Below are positions 1-11,700 of a DNA stretch of 64,000 bases, piece after piece. The position numbers and the translations under genes are program-made. Each line of letters begins with the position of its first letter. Within the stretch, counting starts at the first letter, position 1. The stretch is from Bedellia somnulentella (lineage: Eukaryota > Arthropoda > Insecta > Lepidoptera > Bedelliidae): NCBI GenBank assembly GCA_963576735.1, contig OY755184.1, positions 2,480,001-2,544,000 of the forward strand. The letters run 5' to 3'. A model generated the notes under the pieces. It made no database searches. It saw only the letters and a program-made list of their open reading frames with translations, and was not told where the DNA came from.

Positions 1-167
1 ATTATTGATAATTGGTTAATTACACGAGTACCTCCTCAGAGTATTAGTATGTGAGATAATAAAAAAGTTATCATTCACAAGCATAAATAATTTGAGCATG
101 CTTTAAATGCATATTTGCTGCTAAAACATGCACAAATTAACAGGAAAAGATATTATGTTTGCCAAAC

Positions 168-1879
168 CTGTCTTCTTTTTTTTCTTCTTTTTAATCTTGT
201 CAACACTAATCAGCATGCCAGGTATAGGTTGTACAACACCTCCTTGGTTATTTTTTTTATTTTGTGCCGCAGCTACAATCTCTGGAGTCAGTCCAACTGG
301 CACACCAGTGGCTTGGCGGGCTTTGAACTGCTTTCCTTTACTTTCATACAGAGGAACTTCATCCTGAGGTACATAACCATCTTTAACTTTTCGTGGCTTC
401 CTCCATGTACCATCTGGTCTTTGAGTAGCTGGTATAATCTTGCATCCTGGAACACAAAGGAAAATTAAAATATAAGTTGAAAATTGGAATACCTTTCCAT
501 ACATACTGAACTGCCAGTGAAGATGATTCATCAGTCAGTCTTCATCATAGTTTGTCCAGTTTTTTGTTCATTTATAATATGGCACTTCAATTGTACTACT
601 GTAATTTAAATGGTCTTTGTGAGAACTACAATATAGCAAGCAAGTTTTGACTGCATTCTAAAAATCTATTAAAATTAATGTAGTAGAAGCTTCTTTAAAA
701 TGTAAATAAAGTACTACAGTTTCTGTTATAGGAACACTTAAATACTTAACTGTCTTAAGGATCTTCACATGAAGGACAAAGAAAGAAAGAAGGAAGAAAA
801 AAAATACATATTGGAATAAACAGAAAAAAACTGAATGTCTGCTGTATAGCATTTTTTTATTGCCTTCGTCTTTTTATATTTATTATAAAATAATTGTATG
901 TAGTAATGTAACATAAATGAATTGCTGGGTAGTGTCGGCTTAGAATAGCACTACCCCATTTCTAGGCTACTAACAGTATTGGAGGTTTTATGGGATTTTT
1001 GAGGATGCGGTTGGAGACCCATCACAAATAAACTTTATTTCACCATTGTTTTGTTTCCCCACACTACTTCCAAAAGTGGCTGAGGAATTTCTAATTCCCT
1101 AACTCTGGCTACCCCTTCAAGGGATTTATAGCCATGAATATATGTTATAAATATAATGAAGTACTATGTGTTAACTTAAAAATTAATTTAAATAAATAAG
1201 TGTATGTTCAAGATTGATATTTTAGCCACTAAATAAAAGCAAGCAAAATAATCTATTTTTACCATAAGTTAGCACAATGAGCCAGCTTACATTAATAAAT
1301 AAAAAGCATATTAATACATAAATTAATTTATAAATATTTATTTGCATTATACTAAAATTTGTTGTTTTATACTTATTCCACTATTTATTTTCTTATGGAG
1401 GATCATGAAACTATGCTTTATTTTTTGGAAATGGTTAAGAAGTGCTGGACTAAAGAATTATAATAAGAAATAGTTTGAATAAACTTTAATACATATTATC
1501 TTGGTGACCCTGATATTACTTTAAATACATCCAGTCTAAAATGTATTCTGTATCAAGAATTACTACCACCATTATTTTTGACTTCTTATTCTATCATATC
1601 TTTCTTATATGAGTATCAGATTGTTAGGAACTCTCGTTTTTTTTTATTTCAACGATACATACAATATAATCACGGCACCAAATACTAACAGATATCCATA
1701 GACCTAGACCAAAGCTAGAGCTTCGAGAGATCTTGAAAGATCAGAAGAAAATAAGATTCTAGGGTAAGATATGGAAGATAGAGAAAAAGACAAAATATGA
1801 GTGAAGCATCCGAATTATAGTTACTTATTAAAATATTACCATCTGCATCCAGCTGATAGGCAGTCGTCGCCATAGCCAT
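168..1879 (-). CDS. Pym: PYM, partner of Y14 and Mago (5' part; continues off the left edge)
   Basis: PYM binds the Mago-Y14 core of the exon junction complex and helps strip it from mRNA at the ribosome in the cytoplasm. Two coding exons are visible on the minus strand. Exon 1 (1879-1840) encodes [14 protein letters not shown] and ends at a GT donor in phase 1. Exon 2 (446-168) starts after a pyrimidine-rich AG acceptor in the matching phase and carries the diagnostic N-terminal Mago-Y14 binding block ([13 protein letters not shown], then [14 protein letters not shown]), followed by a lysine run. It ends at CAG|GT. The remaining exons lie left of position 168. The first ATG in exon 1 is the chosen start; a second ATG two codons on is equally possible. 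Intron 1 (447-1839) holds a family B retroposon at about 929-1145. The identity rests on the very conserved N-terminal block and is strong. Confidence 0.9.
929..1145 (+). repeat. Short retroposon, family B (in PYM intron 1)
   Basis: This is a diverged copy of a ~245-bp repeat that recurs in the window. It starts near GTAGTGTCGGCTTAGAATAGC, has a middle block with GATGCGGTTGGAGACCC, and ends at TTTATAGCCATGAATATATG. It matches the copies at 8614-8859, 12935-13100, 40313-40566 and 57793-57945 in order and orientation. The block GGTTGGAGACCC resembles a pol III B box, but no convincing A box was found. Confidence 0.75.
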
Positions 1880-2784
1880 ACTTTTGTATGTCAAGGAATT
1901 TTAAAGCTTTTATTACCTATCTAGTGATATAGAAGACTGCACTAAGCCAAAATGCGTCAAAATTCAAAAATGCAAAATTTATTCATATTTTTTTTTTTAG
2001 CTTTTTGATGTTGTATGGAATTTACGGTGTATGCATTTGCACAATAATTTCGCCAGAGACAAACATTTATAATAATGAAGGTTGTCAATAATATAAAATT
2101 TTAGGGAAGTACCCGAAGTACCAACCTATCATTAGTGATTTCAATGGAAATTGAAGAGCATTGAAGTTATCCATAATATCATTTGTAAATGATCGAAGGT
2201 CGACGATATTAAAAGCGATCAATAGCCGTATCTTGTAGTATGATTCTCTCATTCTCTCACAGCCCATATATGTCCCCACCTAGGGGCTCGAGCCTACCCT
2301 ATATAGGGCGATTTGGCCATAGTCCACCACGCTGGCCAATTGCGGGTTGGCAGACTAACGACTACTACCGTAATAGTAGCCGGGACCGACGGCTTGTAGT
2401 ATGATATTGGATTATTAATCCTTCCCATTTTATCCCGAGTTGACAATAGCGGTTTGCTTGGAGATTAACTGCAGTAGATTCTTAGGTACTTATTACTTAG
2501 GTTAATAACTTGTGTTATAATATAAAGTGTCACACACGACACGCCCTTTCGAGAGGGGAGGTTCATACTAGTGGCATTAGGTACAGACATACAGTTTTAT
2601 AATAGGCTGTACGGTTGAACATCATGGTCTCTCCTTTTGAGGGAAAAAAAACAGCAAAAGTTTGTTTTGTTTTGCATTCGTTTCGTTTCGATTCGAATTT
2701 CTATCATATTTTATTTTCAATTTACAATATTATATATTTTTATCAACAAGCAAGAGTTATTTTATTCTCCTCTCAATCTCAACT
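1880..2784. promoter_or_regulatory. Shared divergent promoter region of PYM and LIN37
   Basis: The start codons of the minus-strand PYM and plus-strand LIN37 lie 905 bp apart, so both promoters must sit here. No TATA box can be assigned with confidence. About 2281-2400 looks like a fragment of a dispersed repeat (GC-richer, with GGCCAATTGCGGGTTGGCAG), so the real regulatory core is probably the stretch just upstream of each gene. Any cis elements are unassigned. Confidence 0.5.
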
Positions 2785-5700
2785 ATGCCGAAAAGAAGAA
2801 GGTTATGGAACACACCGAAGAAATCTCCAAAACCTACAACTCCAACGTCTAAGGAAACACCACCGGATTTTAAAAGTAAATATATTTAATATGTGATAGA
2901 TTACATTTACAGTGTACTGAATTGAAATGTAGTTTTTGATGGCAAACATTTCAAGTGTTTCAAATTGTAACCTTCTGACGTACATTTCCTCAGTCCATAC
3001 ATGTGTGAAAGATACATGATTTAATTGATGTGTTTTAAAAATTGGTTCTCCATTTACGAATCCTATCTTTGTGTCTTCCTTTTGTTCACAAATCACTTTG
3101 TATGAAAATATACTGCCAGTTTTGTAGTATATCGCAACTTCCTATGAAATAAAGAAGTGTAAACAACAAATAAACTTATTTACACTCACATGCTTCACTC
3201 CCATCAGGGTAGGTAGATACAATAGATTGCTACTTTACATAATCCTGACAAATTGGTCTTGCTTTCCACACACTAAATGTTGTTCTCATACATGGTCTTT
3301 TATTTTTTCTCTTCCTCGCATGGCCATTATCTAATAACATGCCATGCAAATTAGTTTTATGTATCTCTTTGCTACTATACAATCATCTCAAGATATTTTC
3401 TTTCTATCTAGTTAATCTTTCACAAATCCCACTATTTCTCACTCTGTATGCCATAACAAAAAATTATTACCATACATCAGGGTAGGAGGAGTAAGTACAT
3501 GTTATATGCAATTTTACAATAGTGTTAAGCCCGGGACTTTAATAAATATAAAATATTAAGAACAATCTGTAAAAGAGATAGATTGTCAAATGAATTGGAA
3601 ACACCGTGTTGAAAAAGTATTTGGAAAAATTAACAAATTTGTATATGTCCTTTATAGACTTGCCACAACTGGCATACAGCAATACTTGCTTATCATGGTT
3701 ATGTGGTATCAGCATTAAGGTATGGCATAAATGTGTGGGGTCACTCGGCACATGTCCAAACTTTGTTCATTCTACAGAAAAGGTGTATAAGAACTATTAT
3801 TGGACTGGAGCCTCGTGAGTCATTTAGGTCTTATTTTGTTGAACTGAAACTGTTAACACTTGCAAGTATCTATATTTTTGAAATTTGTGGTTTTGTAAAA
3901 CAAAACTCATTGTTATTTAAAAATATGTACAACGAAGGTAGCAGGCTCCATAACAAGTTTCCAAATAACATAAAAATCCCAGCGTCATTGGCGGCCCTAC
4001 GAGGGAAATCTTGCAGTGTAATGATGCCACAAATTTTTAACAACATTCCTGAATGTATAAAAGGTAAGCCAATTACCCTTTTCCAAAAACACCCGAAAGA
4101 GTGGTTGGTTCAAAACTGTTTTTATAATTTGAATGAATTTTATAGTTATATAAAATAGGAAATGTAACATTTCTGACATTCAAAATGTTAAACGCTCAGA
4201 TTGATTGTTATTATTGAATTAGGATTAAGTGACATTTAAATTAATTTTCTGTATAGACTGCTCATGACATATTATTATTGTTAATTTAAAATATTTGTAA
4301 TGTTAAAACTTAATTGTGATTCAATTGTGTCCAAATAATTTGCATACCTGCAAAGGTTAGACATATGAAACTAAATTATTAAGTTGTATCATCCAATGCA
4401 CCATGTTCTACATAGCAAATAAATGAATTTGAATTTTAGGAACCAGAATAGCTTTCGACACTGCTATTTGAGCCTTTTCACACCCAACTTGTTCAACATC
4501 AGGCTGTTCATGACCCTGCACCACTATGCACCAATTATTATATTTTAGCTCTTTCATCACATTATCCTGCCTAATAAACAAGCATCCCAGATATACCAAT
4601 TCTGATTTTTTTGCACTTTTTTCATCACTACCAAATTATATCATACTTTGCTCTGTTTCAAAAACTATTGTCTTGGTTTAATCCACATTCACCCACATTC
4701 CCTTTCTTTCAAAAGATGCATGTGTAATATCCACCATCTATTGCTACTTGTTTGATTGTCAGCGTATATGAAGCATAAGATAATGAAACCTCGCATTATT
4801 ACTGTGTGACAATGTGTTAGCTCAATGGGTAGAACACCGTATCATGCAAACAACTAGTGTTCAAATCCCGGGTCGGGCCTACACCAATTTGTCTTTTCTA
4901 AAGACATGTGTGTGGTTAATTTATCACGGTTGTTAACGGTGAGCGAAAACATCGTGAGGAAACCCACATGGCTAAGTTGTACTTTGTCATGTGACAGTGT
5001 ATTTGTACAAAACGGCGATAGGCCTGCCCCCTATCACGTGAGTACACTGTCCATGCAAATGGTATTATAAAGTATTAGTACCTGTGCCAACCCCTTCGGG
5101 TATATTCGGCATGAACAAATGATGGGCCATAAAAAGCTACACAGTTATGTACAATAAATATTCTCACAATAGTACCCAGAGCTTCAGAATATAATTTTAA
5201 TTTAAAGTGTGTGTAATTCTTTGTTTCAGATGATAAAGAAATGAGAACTGCTCGTGGAAGATTAATGGGTGCATTGCTTGATGTTTTGGAGGCAGACTCG
5301 TCTGATGATGAACCTAGGTATGATACAATTCGAAGATGATGGTGATGATGTGCATGAGGTCGGGTAAAATGGGACATCATTGAGCGGGAATGATCATATG
5401 ATGGATATGTTTGTTGGTTACAATGCAATATGGTATCATCATTTTAGCACATGTTCAATCTGAATTTAGCCTAAGCATCGGAATGCAAAATTCCTCAGGA
5501 AGTTTAATGGGTAAAATATTGTAAAATAAATGGATGGTGGATGATGTGGCTCGACCATCGCAAAGCTTCAACACCCTATGTTGACTCTTACGACACCAAT
5601 GGGAACTAGAAATCAAAAAATGATGAGACCCTTATTTTTGAATGCTTATTGTTTTATCATAAATATTATTCCTGTATTGTTAAAGGGAAATAATAATGGT

Positions 5701-8700
5701 TCCGAAAAATAAATGAATCTCCAACTACATCTGTCCGACTATTATTCCAATAAACCAGCGTTTTAATAAATTACCGACAAAAAAGCCCAAAACATAACTA
5801 AAAAATTAAATAAATTTAACAAACACCTATGAACAGGATCAAATTAGATTTTTAATTACAAATATTTTTTTATTAATTATTAATAAATATTTATTATTTA
5901 ACTTCGAGTAATAAAACTAAACTTCCGAATAAAATACTGAACCTCCGACAAGTTTATCCGTTGGGGGTAGAGATGTTAAGAACTCGAGTCTTTTGAGTCC
6001 AAAATTTTAGGCTCAGCTGACAAATTGCACAGCTCGACTTTTTACAACTACTCCCCCAAGCTCAAACACTTAAGTCTACTTAGAGACTCGAGCGCAACAT
6101 GGCGCTCTGGTCTTGATTCGAGCTCGAGTCGTTTCACGCGACGAGTCGCGCTTAAGTTCTTTTTCATTTGGAGTTCCTATATAAATAAATAGGGAATAAA
6201 AAATCAAATTAAGTACATAATTTTACTTAATGTACCAATATTTTTTATTACACAAACGTTTAATCAAAAAAGTCTAGCCATGACAATAACCACAGAAGTA
6301 AAAACGTAACTAAAGTAAATATTTGTAACATAACAAACAATGAAAATTGATCCGTATCGACATAATCAATAGTGTCACGTTTTTATCCCTCTTGGGACAC
6401 CCACAGAACCTAATAATGCCACGCCTAAAGGTCACATTTAGCATGTTGCCATATGAACTATGTCAATGTATTATTAAATGAATCAACCTTGATACGCTCA
6501 AGGCTCGATGCACTCGAGCTCTTTTTAAGACTCGAGTTCTTTTTGAGACGTAAGCTTGATTTTAAGACTCGAGCTCTTTTTGAAATACGAGTCCTATTTT
6601 GGCGGTCGAGTTTTCGAGAAAGGACTGCAGATCGGCTCGACTCAAGGCTCTGAGTTTTGTTAGTCCACCGAGTCTCGTAAAATTGAGCCGAGTCTATCGA
6701 ATTAAGACTCAAAGACTCGAGTTCTTTACATCTCTAGTTGGGGGGTTTGGGGGTCGGTCACATTTAGCTAGGTTAGGCTATGTTATGTATAAAACGAGCG
6801 AGCGAAGCGAGCACCTTATATGCATAATCCCTATGAAACATGTAGTGTAATTTATGAATAACTTGTAGGCAAGTAAAGGTAAAAATTACAAATCATTATC
6901 GTTATCAATAGAACATAATTTTACTTGGTAGAAAAGTATTGTGCCAATAAAAAGACATATTAATTTTTCAAAGATTTAAGTATGTCATTCGGTCGTTTCG
7001 TCATTTTTATTCAGACAAAAGTAGTCGGAAATTTAGTGTTTTAGGCAGTAAATTTAATATTTTTTGTAAGGACAATTTTCATTTTATAATCGGAGCTTTT
7101 ATTACTACCCATAGTAAAATATATTTTGGAATACATAAATTTACTCTTACAATTCGGTCGGCAAAGTTTTACAAAAGTGGTGCTGGTTACGAAACCATTC
7201 CGAGATAAATTTTTTTTATTTTTTTTTTATTTTTTATTAGGAACATCAACAGTGACATAAGTAATAATACACAGTTAATAATAGAAATCAAGTAAGGCCA
7301 ATGACAGATGTTCACAGATGTGCAGAAAACATATCTAAGAATAATCTTGTTTTTACGTTACATTTGAGTTTCAACACATGTTTTTTTTATAGCAAGTAAC
7401 TCTAACAAATACATACAATTTTAAGAGGAAATAAAATATATATTAACAATAATATTTAAAGCAAAATTTTTTTTGATCCACGATATCTCTAGGGTTTGTG
7501 TATGTGCATGTGTGTGTATATATGTGTGTGTGTGTGTGTGTAAAACAAATAAAAATCTGTGACATACATAAAGGCATATAAGAATGTATGTGTTATTAAA
7601 ATTATACTCATAAAATAATATGTATTTTAAGAATTAAAAAGTACGTCCATTACAGCTTTCCTGAATGCGCATCTACTTAGATTAAATAGATCTAAATCAT
7701 GGAAGTTTTTATTATATTCGGATAAAATACGACTAAAGGGAGCGTTCTGTGAGTAGTTAGTTCTGGAAATTGGTACGGAGAACAAACTATTTATGGTATG
7801 GCGAGTCCTATATGATGGCGTGTTAAGTCCAACCTGTGCAAGTAAGTTTGGGTTATCCAAACGACCATGTATTATATCATGTAGAACGGTTAGGTCAGTT
7901 AAAATACGGCGATCCTCTAATCTTAACATTGTTCTATGTTTTTAAAACATATTTTCTTGAAGTTAGATCAAACAAAGCTAAGATGACAGTTATTTTAACA
8001 GAAAACTGTAACAGTATTTGACCTTCAGCGTTATTTCAAAGACATTCGTTTTTGCAGTATAATAATAAAATATGGAAAATGATACGTTTGGTTAGTATAA
8101 TATCGTAAAAATTTCATTTGAGATCACAAATTCGTGAAATGTTTTGCAATCAGCAACATTTTTATTAAACATTTCGCTTCATTTGTAAGTACAAAAGTTG
8201 AACAATCTTTAAAAAATCTTAACTTTGCAATTACTCATTTTAAATAAAAAATATTCAAATTGGTCTTTTATTTTCTTGTTTGCTATCGAATAAAAATATT
8301 TAATAAATACAAAAAAAAAACTTTGAATACTGAATTACATACATATTACTCACATCATACTCACGCCATTGTTTTCCATCGGGGTAGGCAGAGAATATCG
8401 ATCGGCACTTCGTTTACATCCATCAAACTTTTTCATACATGCTCTTTTATTCTGCAACTTCGAACGCCTGCCTTTTTGAGTACACTCTCAATTTGGTCCA
8501 AATGTGTTCTCCGTGGTCGTCCTCTAATAACATTACCATCCTCACTAGCTCTGTAGATCCCTTTTACCAATTTCCTATCATCCATCCTCTATTTGCCCAA
8601 ACTATCTCAACATGCCGTGTAGTGTCGGTTTAGAATAGCACTACCCCATTTCTTCCGGTGGGTGTACGTAAGAGGCGACTAACGGTATGGCGCTATTAAG

Positions 8701-11700
8701 GGATTTTTGGGCGATGCGGTTGGAGACCCATCACCAACAACCTTTATTTTTACTATCTTTTCCCCGCTCAAATTTCCAAAAGTGGCTGAGGAATTTCTAA
8801 TTCTTTAGCTCTGGCTACCCCTTCCTGGGATTTATAGCCGTGAGTATATGTATGTATGTATCTCAACATTCCTTTTTCTCTCTTACTTACAGTATCATCT
8901 TTCACAGCACACTTTTCGCGAATAACACTATTACTTTACAAATGCAATTATTTTAGACCAAAACAGTTAGACAGTGGCATACTTTATAAACCACTGATTA
9001 AATAACTCTCAACACCGAATTTATCATTTTCAATCATCAATTCTTTGTTTACATCAATGCCTGTTATAGACGGCAAGGACCCACGTACAAAAGTAACAAT
9101 AAGGGAGCTATGTGTGGAAACGTTATAAAGACTAAAACCTACTACTGAAACCGTTCTTTGATTCCAGAACTCCGCAACGTAAAAAAGAAAGATCAACTTC
9201 CAGTGATGATGATGAAGACACCAATAATGCCCACCAGTCAGCCAGACAGTCATATGTGCTAAAACTGTTTGACAGGAGTGTGGACCTCTCACAGTTCAGT
9301 GAGGAAACACCTCTTTACCCCATCTGTAGGGCTTGGATACTCAACAAACCTAAAGCAAATTATAAGGAATTGAGGTGAATAACATTAATATTTATTTTAA
9401 GGGCGTCCCCCGAAAAAGTGAGAACCTTGAAACGGCATTTGGGCTTCCCCTCTGCTGTTTCCTCACCTTTAATCAAACTCGTAAAATAAGCCATCTAGTG
9501 ACTCACTAGTAACTATTATAACCATAAATTAAGCGCCATCTATGGAAATAGTCTCGTACTACGTTGTAGAATCGTGCGTATTGATATTATAATTTATGTC
9601 TCGCTTGGATAAATATAATTATTGTAATTAAAATAACTAAAACAAAAACTTTAATTTCACAAAACTACTTTTTATGACACCTTCGGAATATAGGAGGGGA
9701 ATATGTCGAGAAGAAAACTTGTGATAGTGGGTTTCATGTGACACCAAGTAAAAGGGGATTATGTTATTCTTAGCCGACACAACAAAGTGTTCGTGCTATT
9801 ATCGCAACGTCCAAAAGTCACACTTGAATAAAAAATCGGCACAAATTATAAAACAGGAAAAAGCATTTAGTAAATACTACCAGTCGCCTCTTACGTACAC
9901 CCACCGGAAGAAATGGGGTAGTGCTATTCTAAGCTGACACTACACAGCAATAATATACAGCGTGTTAGTTTGACGGCGATTGTTACTTCAATATTAATTC
10001 GTATATTAAAGTTTAATGCTTAATATCCACCATATGAAATAAACAAAAAGATTAAAACCGCTTTAGCAGAAAAACTTACTTTCTCCATCAGATGGAAAAC
10101 TGTGGTTATCTACACTAGCCTAGCGCACACACTCCTACCCGTATAATGTCTCACCCACACACAGAGAACAGCGGGCGCGTCATGTGACCATCTAGTCTTG
10201 CGCACACTTGCTCGTGACCGTATAAACCGCACTATGACAGCAATGCTAAATTTTTTTGAATTTCGCGGCTATGTTTGATTTTTCTTTGAACTTATCGCCG
10301 CGCCTGGTGAGGCTGTGGTCTTAGTCGCCTCGTATTTCAATCCAGTATTAAATATGGGGTAGTGTAATTCAAACATTTTCAAGTAAAAAGATTGATGGAT
10401 GTAAACAAAGCTAGAGAGGTTTGCCAGGATCGTACGAAGTGGCGATCGATAGTCTCTGCCTACCCCAATGGGAACTAATGGCGTGAGAATATGTATGTAA
10501 AAAATCTATCTCTATTAATTAACACCGACGATTATAACAAAACTGTCGTCCTAAATAATCAGCTACCGCTATTTTTGTTTTACTTTACATCTCTGCCTCC
10601 CCAATGGGAAGTAACGGCGTGAGTATGTATGTAATGTATGTACTTCATGAGCGTAAGATCATAAAGTTAAAAACAAATAGAGACCCTCGAAACGATGCAT
10701 TTACGTGGCATAAAATAAAGTGCGCAAGTTCATTCATTAACCGACATCGAAATTGGAGGAGTTCTTGGTGTTTACTAAACTCTCTCGGGGCTAAAGGGCT
10801 CTAAACGGGTGTATCTGTACTCTATCACAGTTAACTAAAGAATACGAATAAAAATAACTCACCCCGTTTTGATTGGCAGTGGCAGATCCGGGCTATCACC
10901 TTTATTTGCGCAAAACGCAGAACATTTTGAGAATTAACATTATAAAACACCAACACTGAACTTTGCTGGTTCATGTACGCCATATTTACTCAACACAATC
11001 ACAACACAAGATACTAAAACTGAACTCACACTCCGAAAATTAATGCGAAAAATCAAAGTGACATCCAATCATAAGCGACACAAACACAATGAGCTATAAA
11101 CAACTAACTTAGTATTAATACTGTTCCTTTGATAAAATGCCGACAAGCCCGCCCGACTTGATACATGCAGATTTTGAATTTCGCGGCGATCGATGTTTAC
11201 GAATTATGATTTTTTCTCTGAACATACTGCCGCATTCCAACGCAGTATTAACTATGGGGTAGTGTTATTCAAATTTATCACGTCAAATAATAACATGTAA
11301 AAAATAAGAAGATATTAGAAGCTAAAGAGCTTATTCCATTTGCCTGAATTCAGAACGTCCGATAGCCACAGAATCTGAATTCAGACTAGTGGAATAACGT
11401 TCAGAACGCTAGGCTTCCGATAAAGAGACAAATTTCGGCTCCTAGCTCACTAAATTTTTAGTAGCTCCTTCTCAGGAAGGTGGAATAACGTTCAGACGAT
11501 TTAGTCGCCTCGCGCCCGCCACAGCGAGAGGACGTGCCAAAATTTTCATGCCTATGATTGCAAATTACGTAAACAAAAAAAAGATAATAAAAGTTTTATA
11601 GCAGATATACATATGCTCACGCTATTAATTCCAGGGGTAGTTAGGTAGGTAGGGGTTCCATTTCATAGGGGTAGGCGGATATGTATAATTATATTCTTAC

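Noticed and set aside
115..468. Plus-strand open frames over PYM exon 2
   Set aside because: They are the complement of a well-conserved PYM exon and show no domain.
10604..10804. A 66-69 aa frame present in both copies of the 1.65-kb transposon (also 17805-18014)
   Set aside because: It begins inside a family A fragment and its two versions differ by an indel. It looks like chance reading of repeat DNA.
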